Notes under the pieces: model-generated
What the model was told of the DNA's origin: nothing
The model's input: the letters and a program-made list of their open reading frames with translations, nothing else
Databases searched by the model: none
Shown here: positions 33,550-45,960 of the stretch, one piece after another
Layout: each line of letters starts with the position of its first letter
How positions within the stretch are numbered: position 1 is the stretch's first letter
Source: Gymnorhina tibicen
Lineage: Eukaryota > Chordata > Aves > Passeriformes > Artamidae
DNA length: 64,000 bases
Direction: 5' to 3'
Assembly: GCA_013399875.1 (NCBI GenBank)
Contig: VXAZ01009370.1
Coordinates: 376,015 to 440,014 of the forward strand
Made by a program: the position numbers and the translations under genes

Positions 33550-35738
33550 CGAGGTGGGTCAGTGGTCCCAGGCTGGTGGTGGTGGCCTGGATGTTGCAGG
33601 TCTGTGCTCCAGCTGGGTCTGCGATGGAGGGGAGAGGATGAAGGGCTGGTGCAGATTAGCACATGAGGGGGCACGGGGATGTGAGACAGCAGTGACTGTA
33701 CCCTCTGGCAGAGGGCAGAGTCCACAAGATGTCTGTGTGTGTTTATTCACCTCAGCTGCTCTTTAATGGCTTAATTTCAGACATGAATTACAGCCTTTTC
33801 TTCCCACCAGCACAGCCCCTGCAGTTATTCCATCGTGCCTTTGACACAACGTGGATGGATGTGCAACAGATTCATCCCAAGAATACCCTGCACCTGCAGG
33901 GAGGTGAGTACACTGCTTTCTTGGGGCTCCCCTTGGGCCCCTCAGGGCTCCATGAAGGGATTGGGTATAAGGTGTAAAGCCTGAAGGCCTGAGATGTGCT
34001 GTGCTGAGGGAAAGATTCTCTTCCAGCAATAAGTACTCACAGACATACATGGCCCAGGAGAGCTCTTGATGCTTCCCTCGGGGCACAGGAAAAATTGTAC
34101 TGATAGCAAAAAGTGTTTTCTGAGGCAGCCCTGAGATGCTGGTACTGGCTTCACCATCAACAGTCCCAAAATAGCTGGTTCTCACCGCCTTTCCAGGCAT
34201 GCTGAGAGGCACTGTGAGAACATCTATTTAGCAGTGTCTCTGGAGAGCACTGGGAATGTGCTTCCTGCTACCTGAGATGGTCAGGGAGATGGCTGGGCAG
34301 CCAGATGGCCACATGTGTTTGGAGCTGATATTAATGTCTCATTTGATTATGTTTACAGCATGATTAAAAGGCTCCTAGATTCCTGAGCAGGTATCTTTTA
34401 TTACGCTAAATCTAAACAGAACGAAGACGCTCCACTGTGGGCTTGGCTGGTTAAACATGGTGCCAGACAGTGTTTCTCTCCAGGATAGCTGATTTCCCAC
34501 TGGAGCAGGCCCATGCACTGGTGGGAACAAGCCAAGCCCATCTTTGCCCACAGAGGATACTCATCTACAGGTATGAGGGACCACTGGGTCTCCTTCATGG
34601 TGCCGGCAAGCCTAAAGCTCAACCAAACAGCCTTCTACCCAAAAGTGTGTGGCCAGATGCAGAGAAGCTTGGAAAAAATGGGTTGTGCACATGGCAGACT
34701 CCAAGAGAAACTGTTTTTGTCTGGGCACATGGGCAGTGCCCAACTGATGGTGGAAGAGCAGCAGTAGGAGCTACTGGAAGGTTAGCGTGGGCTTGCAGCA
34801 CACAGAGCCCCTCCTCAGCATCCTGTCTGCTCCTCAGCAAGGTCTGTGGCCCCTCTCTGGGTCTCAGTGTTTCCCTGCTTGTCCAGAATATTTGGAAAGT
34901 GGAAAGAAACTTCGGAGTCCAAGACAACAGAAGCGGGGAGCTATGCCAGTGTTTGGATTGCCTGTTCTTTACATAAACATTTCCTGTGGAGGTTACCCAA
35001 GCCGAAAAAGCAAGTGAACCCAAAACACTTACCCTCTTTGGAGGATTGGAGTTTATTGTTAATAATCTACTGCTAAAAGGGTAACATCTGTTTTGGACAA
35101 ACTGTAATGAGATTTAAACCCCAGGTGGAGGGAGGACTTCACAGTAATAAATTACTTTCTGTATGTCTAAATAGTTTTAATTTTTTTTCTGGCAGAAATA
35201 GCTGCTTTTCACCTCAGGCTTCTTTTTGCCAGCTCTTTTTGTTTAATGATTGCTATTAATTTCCAGGGTGGCAGATGGATTCTAGGCTGGTGTAGTCTGA
35301 AATGAGGAAAAACAGCCCGGGAAGGTGTGAGCTTGCCGTGAATGTGTGCACAGGTCACGCATGCTGGTGCGATGCCATGTGTGGGAGTTTGCTTCCCAAG
35401 GGAACAATTGCTTCTCAGTACCTGCTCGCTCCCCCCCGGGATGTTTGAGCATCTCTCAGTCATAAAGGAAGGTAAATTAACATTTCTGGTCACCGCTTGC
35501 AGCTCTGCCTGTTTAGACCTTCATTTAATAAAGCTGCTGATTTCAGCAAGGGTTCGGGAGGAATTCAAACCAGCACCAAGTGCTTTGCTAAATCCAAGCT
35601 GAAGTGAGCTGGAGAGCAGCACGTGGTCTCCAGAACATGGAAAGGAGCTCCCTGCCCATGGCTGGATGCTGCCAGGTGATGGGGATTCCTCCTTGGGCAA
35701 GAAACAGACATTTTTCAGTGCTTTTCCTGTTATTTGGA

Positions 35739-35761
35739 TTTTTTTTTTTTTTTTTTTTTTT
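35739..35761. repeat. Poly(T) run of 23
   Basis: An uninterrupted run of 23 T. No retrocopy body or target-site duplication is recognisable beside it, so it is recorded as simple sequence. Confidence 0.9.
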
Positions 35762-36574
35762 AAATAGTGTGGGATATCCCAAACAGACAATCCTCCATCC
35801 TCTGGCTGTGGCGACAGGTGTCTGCTGTTGAACCCAGCACACTCTGCCAAGCTCCTAGTGCCCAAAGGACGCCTTTCTTTATCCTCTCTGCTACCAGCTC
35901 CTTGCCAAGAAGCCTACAGAACTAATCCTAATTAGTGCTACAGTGTGCTGGGGTGCCCTCCTTTGTCTTTCTCTCCTGTTGAGCATCTCTGGACTTGGCT
36001 CAGCAGGCAGCACTCATGGGCAGCCAGGTGAGAAGCTGGATCTAGGAAGCAAGGCTGATGATGGACCACCACATGGCAGCACCCTGTGGACAGACAGCTG
36101 TCCCGAGACAAGAATGTGGCAGAGGATATGGGAAGGAGAGAGGGGTTTATTTGCCTGGGCCTGGGTGAGCCCCTGGGGATGAAGGAAAAGGGGGTAGAGA
36201 TGGAAAGTGCAGCATCTCAGGTGATGCAGATAATCTCCTTTAATCTCCTGCTCAAAATAACCCAAAGTCAAGTAAAGGAGGGATTACAGGGCCTAAGCCA
36301 CTGTTATTGCCGGGGTGGAACAGACTTAGGTTGCCTCCCGAGGAAGAAGAGGAGCTGCAGCAAACACCAGCCTGCTGGAAATACCTCCTGGTGAGGGTGA
36401 CTGGGTGGGCTGGGGACCCTCCCGAGGGAGCCCAAGGAGAGTTGGAGCTGCAGGGACAGCAGCTGCTGGCAGACTTAGGAGCCTACACAGGGAGCTGGTC
36501 CCAGGGAGAGAGTGTCTTAGGTGCCCACTTGTCACCTTGTCATTGCTGATGGGTTTATTCTTAGTGCAGGATCC

Positions 36575-36720
36575 AAAGTGCCTTATAGCCATTAATTATC
36601 CTAATGGGGAAGCAGTGCCCATGAAACCCATTTCAGAGGTGGCAAACAGAGCCAGGAGGAGGTAAATGACCTATCAGGTGCTGGGGCAGGGCTAGAGTGA
36701 GGTGGTCAGTCCCTGCCCTC
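36575..36720 (+). repeat. Ancient MIR-like SINE
   Basis: The run ccaaagtgccttatagccat, taattatcctaatgggg, aacccatttcagaggtggca and ggaggtaaatgacctatcag matches the MIR/CORE-SINE order: a ctttacaaccattaatta-like part, then cccattttacagatgg, then ggttaaatgacttgccca. Diverged, with approximate ends. Confidence 0.65.
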
Positions 36721-38589
36721 CCACCTCCCTCCAGTTTTTGGGGGCCTTTCCTTCTCTGCGTGTTCCCAGCAGCCTGAGGCTGAAGGCATCTCCTGCCCTT
36801 TCCCAAAAAGCTACGCCACGGCTCGGCTGCTGTGCTGCTGCCAGGGAAAACCGAGCTGCAGAGCCCTATTCATCAGCTCCTGGCGATGTCTCCGAGATAG
36901 CGGCAGCACAGGGACTGTGCGAAGCGGGATTGCACTGGGGAGGGAGCAGAGCATGTTCATTTTAATGAGCCTGTCCCTGCCTAAAGGAGAGAGAAAGCGA
37001 GAGGCCAACCTGGTTTAATAAACTCTAGCATGCGGATTTAATCAGATGGATCATTGTTCCCCAGCACAGGGATGAATATATTAAAAAAATGATTCAAACT
37101 TTTCCCCTTTGTTTTTCATTTGTATTATGTGCTGTGGTGGGATAAAACATCCTGGGGCCAACTTGCAAGGCAATAAAAGAGACGGTGGAGGAGAGGAAGA
37201 CATTGATCCATGCGAGTGAGCACAAGCACTGTGGGAAGGGAGGCTGCTGGCAGGCAGGGCTGGAAGAGAGGGGCTGCAGCATCCTCAGCCCCCACCAAAG
37301 CCCCAGGGAGGATGTGATTATGGGGGCTGACCTGGTGTCAGCTCCTTCTCAGAGATTTGAGATGACTAATGGCAATTTAAGTCCAGCACTAAAATTAAGT
37401 CCAGAAGACAAAACTTTCCTCAGTCAAGCATGAGGCCTGCATCTCACTACAGAAAGGTCTGAGCACAAGCATATCCCCACGCTCCTCCCCAGGAGGGAAA
37501 CAGGGACTCACACAGTCCACACCTTTCCCCAGGGACACCCGCAGGTGGATTGTGCTGGTGGTATCTTTTGGAGTTAGGTGGAACTGGCCTCCAAGGGAAT
37601 GGTGCAACAGGGCAAACTTTCCTCTGGACTCTCCCCTTCTCCTTACCAGGAGTTGTTCCATCACTGTCTCTCCCTTGCACCATGTGCCAGGCAGGGAGGA
37701 GTGGGGATCTGGGTGCTGCTTATTAATTTAGAGAACTAAACAGCTCTGGCTGCAAAGCTGCAAACAGCAGGAAGGCAAGGGCTGCACTACGGGGCTCTGC
37801 CACTGCTCCCCGTCTGAACGCCACAGCCCCGTGCCTCTGACTGTCCCTGGGGACAGCAGGCATTGCTTGGAGGCACGGCAAGGTCTTGATCCAGCACAGC
37901 AAAGAGCGAGCTGGGCCTGCAGGCAGCCCAGGTGGGGTTGTGTCAGCGTGTGCCTCGGCGGTGCCTGGCTCTGGGCCTGCAAGGCTCTTGCTACGTGGGT
38001 GTGAATAAAGCCAGCTTAGACAAAATAGTCTTTCGTACTAAATCCTGGACAGACCACCTGGAACTGTGGACAAGGACAGACCTCAGGGGCCCCAAGATGC
38101 CTCCACGGGGTTTACCTCCTTTGCCCTGCCCAAGCTCACTGCCCTTGGCTCAGGCTTAAATAACCCCAGCCCTTGCTTTGCTCGCCCTTCCCTGGGCCAT
38201 CAGGCTGCTGGTCACCCTGAGACACAAAGAACTGGCTCTCCAAGGACGGGACAGGGCACCCAGCTGGGTTTTTAACCACTCCCCCTAACACTAAAGCCAG
38301 AGCTGCACTAGACAGCTCCCTGGCAGGTTACAGATGGGCATTTTGCTACCGGCAGCCCAGAGGTGTTTTTGTCGGGGGGCAACAGGTCCCCCCGCCACGG
38401 AGCAAAGCTGACAGGTTTGACTGGCCCTAGGAAAGAGGCGGGGTTTGTGGTGAGAACCCAGGAATTACTTTCTACATCCTTCCTTCAGGATGGATCACCT
38501 CCACCAGCAGCTGCAGGGCCATGGCAGTGTTTAGAGGCATCTCCTTCACTGGAAAAGATTGCTCTAAATTGTGCCATTGACCCATTCAC

Positions 38590-38990
38590 TGAAGAGTCAC
38601 TTATGGCCACTTGGCATTAAATATCACCAACTTTGGCTTCTAACACACCAGCATGCTACCACTTCATTACTTTATCCATTACTGTCCATAAACACTAATA
38701 AATAATCCTATTTTCATTCCCACCACTGTTTAGGTGGTCATTAATTGTAGTTTATATGCTGTCTTTGTGTATTTGTGTACGATAGCTTCTTCATGATTCC
38801 TTGATTAACTGTGATTGATTGTGTATTTTAAAATCAATTAAAAGTTTCAACACTAAAAGGTAGAGTCTTTAGCAGTAATTCTCCAAGACACTGCTCCATT
38901 TATAATGGAGCTATTGTAGTGCTGGGATCCATTAGTGTGGCACGCTGTGATCTTTATTTTCCAGATTTATGCAAATACGTGAGCGTGAGT
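38590..38990. promoter_or_regulatory. Candidate enhancer: AT-rich block with PBX/HOX and octamer motifs
   Basis: About 400 AT-rich, non-repetitive bases carry TTAATTG at 38741-38747, TGATTGAT (a PBX-HOX composite) at 38812-38819 and a perfect octamer ATGCAAAT at 38969-38976. They also carry an inverted repeat with 8-base arms (38893-38900 and 38904-38911). The look is that of a conserved non-coding element upstream of a neuronal gene. Conservation could not be tested here. Confidence 0.35.
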
Positions 38991-39153
38991 GTGCACGTGG
39001 CTGCGTCTCTCGTGGTGGAGGGGATGGGAAGAGGGTGTGGGAAAGAATCAGCTTCTCACAGGGTTGCTGGCTTTTGTGGGTGACCAGGCATCACTCACTC
39101 CCTTCCTTAAGACACTAATGCAAAGGCTGAGCCCCAGGACCACATAATTTCCT

Positions 39154-39233
39154 TTCTGTATATTATATGTATTCTGTATATTATGTATTATATACATTCT
39201 GTATATTACATATTCTGTATATCACTTTGTATT
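39154..39233. repeat. Irregular AT-rich tandem repeat
   Basis: The core TTCTGTATAT recurs at 39154, 39172, 39197 and 39213 with spacers of variable length rich in TATTA and TGTAT. Confidence 0.85.
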
Positions 39234-40637
39234 AACTTTCTGTTTGCAAAGAGGCGCCGGTACCCTCACCTGAAGGGGGCCACAGAGTGGGATGTGTGTC
39301 CTGCAAATCTGTTTTAGTGAATGCCCTGTGCCTTGGTGGGTGAGGGGTACGTGGGAGGACAGAGGTGGCTGTGAAGGCCTGCTTGTGGTGGTGCTGATAC
39401 GGTGCTGATATGATGGAGGAGGAGGAGGGTGGCCACCACCTGGGTGCTGGAGCACAAACCTCTGCCCTATATAACACCACGCCTGGATTATATCAGTGCT
39501 TAGCTCCTCCTACTGCTGTCGTCCTGGGAAAATGTGTCCAGCACCAGAGCTGGAGGAAATGGGTTTAACACTGTGCTCTCGTGGTGCCTTGCCCTGTAAA
39601 CCTGAATTCTACGTGCTTATGCCCCTGTGCACTCTGTGACTCCAGGGCAGCTCTGCCCAAGCAGCTTCTCCTGGCCCATGCAGAGAATTAGGGGTGGGGG
39701 AAGCACGTAAGAGATTTTGTGCAGGTGCTCTGAGGTGGGGGAGCAGATCCCCGAGGACCAGTGGGAAATCAGGCCCTTGTAATGGATCCCCTGCTTGTCC
39801 CCCATCCTCCTGGATGTCTGCCTGCTGCCAGGAGCAGGGCCCTCCCAGCCATCTGCCAGCTCAGGCAGAGGATTCCTGTGCACTAATCTGCTCACAGACA
39901 TTTGTCACCCACCCCTGTCCCAGCTGCATGATGCAAAAAATGCCTCAGTGCCCCAGTACAGCTGCTGGGAGCACCTGTAGGGGAAATCATCAGTCCTGTT
40001 AAATGATGGGGGGGCCATTTTGTGCAAGCCCCAGAATGGGATCACTCTGTTGTATTAACTTGCCCGCTTGCATTGATGTTAATGAAATAAAGAAATATAA
40101 TGGTTCCAGACTTTTAAACTTCTTATAGCTCGATTTGCATAATGGCCACCGCTACCCTGAACAGGAACTGATCTGTCAAAAAATATTGTTCCAGTCCTCT
40201 ATCATTCAGCTCAATGGGAGGTGCAGATTGGCCCACAGGAGCTGTTTTTTGCTGATGGAGTGGAGTTTGCCTAGTGCCAACCATAAAAAGCTAATATTAG
40301 CACGCAATCCAATATTGTAAAAAAGAAATTGGTTAAAAGTTATAGATCAATAACTGTTAACGTGGCTCTGTTTTTCAGACAGATCATGTTTGATGCTTCC
40401 TGCTGATGGGGAGGCAGGCTCCCTCCCGCTGGCTGAACCAACTCCATGGTTCCTCCTTGGAGGAGCCTGGGGCTGCCAGTCGAGGCTCAGCTGTCCTGTA
40501 CTACCCTGGAAGCTTACTATGCTGCATAGTGTTTCTCGTGGAAGTTTGTTCCCCTCTGCCCTGGACTATGAAATGCTGTGTGGATGTGACTATGTGAAAT
40601 GCTGAAATTAGTCCTGTCTCCACCTTCCTGCACAACC

Positions 40638-40913
40638 CTCCTCAGTGCCTCAGATCCCATCTCCTTGATGTCCTACAGCAACCCCACTTGATGCCTTACA
40701 TTGTTACTCCTTGATTACCTAGACCTCTTCTCCTCCGTGCCCTACATCGCTGCTCCTTGATTATCCACATCTCCGTTCTTTGATGCCCTAGATCTCTGCT
40801 CCTTGATTACCTACATCTCTGCTCCTCCATGCCCTAGATCTCTTCTCCTTGATTATCCCGATCTCTGCTCTTTGATGCCCTAGATTTCCTCTCATCAGTG
40901 CCCCAGATCTCTG
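40638..40913. repeat. 23-bp minisatellite, 12 units, with 46-bp higher-order period
   Basis: Twelve consecutive units of exactly 23 bases start at 40638, 40661, 40684, 40707, 40730, 40753, 40776, 40799, 40822, 40845, 40868 and 40891. The unit centres on CTCCTTGATGCCCTAGATCT plus CTG. From 40707 to 40890 two unit types alternate (ctccttgattacct... and ctcctccatgcccta...), so the array also has a 46-base period from amplified dimers. There are no length changes, only substitutions. The edge units at 40638 and 40891 share tcagtgcc. Confidence 0.95.
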
Positions 40914-43020
40914 CCTGCTGCCAAGACAGTTCCTCTCCCAGCAGGCGACTCCTGCAGTGCTTCCAGTTCTTCCAGAGCAACCAGATGCTCTTACCCCTGT
41001 GGGGAGAAGGGCGTTGGTCTTGGCAAGTGTCTGTCCCCTCCCTAAAGTGAGGTGAGCATCCCTCCTCTCCGCGGTGCGCATTTAAACCACGTTGCCCACG
41101 TGGCAGTGACTGTCTCTCCCCACCAGAGTGTGTTTAGGGAGTGCAGACCCAAATCCTCAGCCACGGTGATGGGGACAGGAGTGTGCAGGAGCAGGGAACC
41201 AGCTGAGCATCATGAGCCAGCGTAACAATGGCCCTTTTGCCCCCACTGACCTTGGGCTTGCCTCTGATAGCTCATTACAGCCTGCCTTTGATCACTTGCC
41301 TCTTCCCCTGGATCACTTGCTCTTCACTTGGAGATGCTGGAGAGCTTTCCTGACCGATATACTCAAAAAGGACATTTTTACTTCCAAAATATACAACTTC
41401 ATTAGAACTGCGAAGGGAGAGACAAGCCAGTCCATAAAAACACCCACTCTGCGACAATCTCTGTCCTGATTCTGCGGGAACTGGGGACAAGAGACACCTG
41501 GTTTTCAGTGGGAACAGGGTGGTTTCCCAAACGTTAGAAATATCGCTCAGCTCCTAGACAAAAAGGGGTTCTTCCACTGCAAGAGAAGGGGTCGGTGTGG
41601 AAATGCCCTCACCTGCAGCCAAACGTGCTTGGCTGAATTGGGACTCACTGGAAACACGGACTGAATGGCTGCAGACAGCAACACAGAGACCCTCATCTAA
41701 ACCATCACCCTGCAAACACACCCTTTGGTTGAATGCTTGAACATCCCACTGTCACCCACAGTCTTGCTAACACGCTCGCTGAACTGGGACCATTTCCAGC
41801 TTCCCAGGGCCCTCTCCCTGCAGGCGGCGAGGCAGATCCACCCCGTGGCACCGGGGGAGTGTGTTTGCATCCAGCCGCCAGCTGTGGGCAGGACCTGCCC
41901 AACAAACGAGGTCCGGTCTTCCCCGTCTCTGCAGCCGCCCCGCGAAACAGCTGACACCTTAAAAATTGATGGGGCTCATTTCCTGCCTCTGTGCTCTTAC
42001 TTGAAGCACCAGCTCTGCCATTACCAGCAATGTCCACATTAATTACTATCACAACCCGAGTACCTTGGCATGCGCTCCCCTGCCTGGAACGCCTGTCCCA
42101 GCCGTGACCTGCATTTCCCTCCCCTCGAGACCTCGCGCATGACTGGGATTTCCAGCGCTGCCGCCTGCAGGAGAGCAAAGCTGATGCTGGGACAGCCCCT
42201 GGGGAGGAGGACAGGCCGTCGGGCAGGTCTGCTGACAGGCTGGCTCTGGCCCAGGCTCAGAGGCTCACCTGCAGCACGGGGGGGTTCCTTCCCCTCCTTC
42301 GCCCCTTGCCTCACAGAGCAGCAGCATCAGTGCTGCTCCATCTCTGGGGCATGGGCTTTTCCACATTGCATAAACGATTTAAGTATTCATCGGAGACTGA
42401 CTCCATGGCTGGGTGGTGCAAGGGCTTCCCCTGGGATCGTCTGGACTCCTTGCACTGAGTCCCTTTAGGTTTGAGCCCCAGGGACCAGCCTTCAGCTTTC
42501 CACTACGGAGTCCTTCTGTACAGAAACCTCCAGTTTCTAAGGAAAAAAGTTAAGTCATGGAAAAAGGCTCAGCTCCCTCTAAAAACAGCTCCTGAGGGAT
42601 GGAGACAGGCTTTTCTATGCTCTGCTGGCTGCAGAAAATTGAAAATCTCATCTTTTTTGCATAAAACGCTGATTAACCAGTGCTAAACTCAAGCATGTCT
42701 TAGGCAGTAAAAGGACATGCACGAAAGAGATAAAACACCAGAAATTATGAGGCAATGGGAGTCAGCAACTGAAAGGATCATCCATAAATCTTCTTCAGTA
42801 CGAACAGAGTAACATCTAACCCAGGTATCCCACAGCCTAATCAAAAGTGTGACCAAAAGTGTGCTTTGAATGCATGAACACACCAAAATCAGGACCTGGC
42901 AGAGACTGACAAACACAGGAGAACACAACGTTCATTCGAGACGCTTCATTCCTGCCTTTTGCTATTCACCTCAAAACCTCGTGGGAAACACCAAGCCCAC
43001 GAGCAATAGTTCCCCAGGAA
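40914..43020. other. ELFN1 5' flank, no gene seen
   Basis: Non-coding sequence between the minisatellite and a CR1 relic. The part at 41820-42220 is moderately CpG-rich (about 22 CpG in 400 bases by hand count) but below the density of the other islands. No coding exon is recognised. Confidence 0.65.
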
Positions 43021-43530
43021 AAGGTCTACGAATTATAGCGGGTCAGAAGCTGAACACGAAGTATCCATGTCGCATCAAGAGGCAGACAGAGCCCTGGGAT
43101 GTGTGTAGATTCTGGTATTGGCAGCTCATATCAGAAAGAAGGTGGCGCTGCTGTAGGCAGCACAGAGCAAACAGGATGATCAGAGGTCTGTGAGACATGA
43201 CCTACAAAGAAAGATTGAAAGAACTGGGTTATTTTGCCTAAAAGAGATGATGGAAGAAGAGATGTGATAACAGTTTTCAAGTGCTTAAAAGGCTGCTGCT
43301 AAGGAGAAGAGAATAATCTGTTCTTTATGTCCATGGTGGACAGGACAAGAAATAATCAGCTTAAATTACAGCAAGAGAAATCAGGTTAGACTTGGGGACA
43401 AAAAAGGCTCGTGGAGCAAGGCAGTGGTTACCTGGGGGGTGGAGGGGATCTGTCACTAGAAACACAAACATTGTTTGGGGACAGGTTGGCAAACATCCAT
43501 GGGGAGAGGGGGCTGTCCTGGCGCAGGGCT
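43021..43530 (+). repeat. CR1 LINE fragment: decayed 3' part of the reverse-transcriptase ORF
   Basis: On the + strand the translation gives GLRIIAGQKLN, then RANRMIRGL, then after a stop MTYKERLKELGYFA, matching the order of conserved blocks at the C-terminal end of CR1 ORF2 in amniotes. The DNA then follows the CR1 3' region (ataacagttttcaagtgctt, then ggacaagaaataatcagctt, then gttagacttggg, then ggatctgtcactag). In-frame stops follow RGL and YFA, so it is a dead copy. The divergence suggests an old amniote-type CR1. The final CR1 tail is missing. Confidence 0.85.
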
Positions 43531-45960
43531 GCACCCTCTCCATGCCCCTGTGGTGCCTTCAGCACGATGCCTGGAGCTCCTGGATTGTCCAAAGTGAGAT
43601 CATCCTGCAGCAATCGCTTCAGCTGGCTGGACAAATCCCAGGCATTTTGGCTTGTGAGAAGATTCAAGATAGCAAAACTTGATTTGGTAGCAGACTGGGG
43701 GCACAAGTCAATGTTTTGGGTTATTCTTCTTGCAGTAAAGAAATGCTTCAAAATTGATTTTCCTTTTTCCTCTCATCTTTTTCAGTCACTCGATTGTAAC
43801 ACAAACAAAGCGGAGCATCCCAGCCACGCCACACAGTCAAGCTGAAATGACACCATCCAAATGAAACCTGTTTGATAATGTCCTTGCTGAAAACAACAAT
43901 GAAACCAATCTCTCTCCTCCAGGCAATCAGGTGGGGTTGGATCACCAGTTCTGAGTGCAAAGATTTGCCTGGAGATGTTTTTCAGCCAGCTCAGAGCATT
44001 GTTGCTACCAGAGAGGCAAAAAGAAAACAGAAACAGGGCCCCTTCCAATCCAGCTGTGCCCACACTGGCCAGGATGGGGGATCCACCACCGTGTCCAAGA
44101 ACAGCTCCATCCTCTTCCACTCAATAGCACCTCCACTGTGCTGCTGAGCATGTACTTCAGGCTTCAGATTAACAGATTCTGTGCTCTCCTGAGGAATTAT
44201 TATTACCCCTGGGTTCCAAGAGCAATCCTTTATTTTAAAAACCTGCCTCCTAATTAATTTTATATTTACCCACAGAACCTTGGCCAGAGTTTCTGAGAGT
44301 TGCAGGTTTTTGGAAAGGCCAAGTTTTAAATGGAGCTGACTCAGCAGAAGCTAACTTGATTGAAACAGTGCCTGTTTGAGTTTATTCCATTCCTGGGCAG
44401 GATTGGAAACAAAGCAGCAGAAAATGGACTCTTCCCAGCTTTGTTTTCTCCACAGGCTCTTGGCTGTATGCAGCAAATGTTGTTGCTGACCCACAGGGCT
44501 GGGACTGAAATGGAGGAGAGCAGAAGAGAGCTGGCAGAATCCCTGCTGTATATCCCATATTCTATTGATTTAAAGTTTAATACAGTTGAGATGAGAATCA
44601 AATAAAAAGAAGAAAAAGGAAGAAATAATGAAAAAAATTAAAACCCTGTAAGCAATTAATTTTCAGCCTCACTGCCCAGCATCAGTCTCAAGGAGGGGAC
44701 TGGGGATGCAACTAATACTTAGATTATTAAAATATCTCTCCAGTTCCCCCCAGGATGCTCTGGTACAGGCAAGCCCTGCCATGAGGAACATGGTGCCAGT
44801 TCATTTCCACACTATAATGGGAGCAGGCTGGCGCTTGGAGTCATTTTAACATAGCCCATGGAGCCAAGCCTCCTTCTGCCTTCCTTTTCCCACGCTGTGA
44901 ATCCTTACTGTGCCTGTGGCACAGTCTGACTTCTGGACACGATGGCAGCACACCTTGCTTGTTCACGTGGCAGTGCTGCCCCAAGCAGGTCTTGCTTGGG
45001 AGATGGGTGTCCCCTCCACAGCCTGGCCTTTTTCTCAGGTTCTCCTCCTCACTCTAGAGCTGGAGCTGGAAGGAGAAGATGGATTATAGAGGATGGCCAA
45101 GCTGCCATGCCAGTGTAGCACCGGGGACCGCATTTGGATACTGTCGCAGGTCCTTCAAGGAAAAATTCATTTTAGGCTCGAGAAAAACATGAAAGTGTTG
45201 AAAGTCGACCATCTTCCCATACCTTGGAAAGTGTCTGCTTCTGATGTCCTCGCTGTGATGAGGTGCCCGAGTGACAGCCAGGCTGTGAAATACAGCCAAG
45301 GGTTTTTGAACTGACAGCTCATTCCATGTACAAGCAAAGCCTGAAAGACAGTCCAGAGCTGCTTAGCAAGAGCAGGCTAATAGCTAAGTACACAGCAGAG
45401 ACCTAATGAGAACACCAGTATCTCCTAACTCCAGCCTCATTCGGAAAGCCAAGAATATGGAAGTTGTCACTTAGTGTCCAATGGCCATAACAAATGTGCC
45501 AGTGGAGATGCCCAGAAAGAATAATACCATAAACTGGCAAGGTGGCAGCTGCATTCATCAGCTCAAACACGAGCTGGTCATCCATAAAATCCGGCAGGAT
45601 CAAAGACCAGTTCTTCAACTCCAATTTCCACTCTAGAGTGTAGACGGAAATATGCCTGAAATTTGCCAGCAGCCCCAACAGATGTGTCACTTGTGCTGAG
45701 AGCCAAATCTGGATGGTGATCCAGGCTATGAAATGCTATTAATTTATTACAGCAAATGCTGAGAATCATCAGGGGGATTCAAAGCTCCTCGACCCCCAAG
45801 TCCTCTGGAGAAGGCAGCGAGCGTGTGCCCGGGACATGCACCAGTAACAATGATCCATGGCCTGCTGAAGCTGAGCACCCCACACCTGGGCTGGAGCTGG
45901 GGAGCAGCCTGCCCTGGGCAGCGATTTGGAGACACCTCCAGCACAAGAGGAACTGTGGTG
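43531..45960. other. ELFN1 5' flank, no gene seen
   Basis: Non-coding sequence. The part at about 45080-45770 is non-repetitive, with short open frames on both strands that match nothing I know. The part at 44580-44720 is AT-rich. No RNA gene is recognisable. Confidence 0.6.

Larger units (their letters stand above)
33550..40637. other. ELFN1 5' flank, no gene seen
   Basis: Non-coding sequence with a 23-base T-run at 35739-35761, a MIR-like SINE at about 36575-36720, an AT-rich candidate element at 38590-38990 and AT-rich tandem repeats at 39154-39233. No coding exon is recognisable. Confidence 0.65.
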
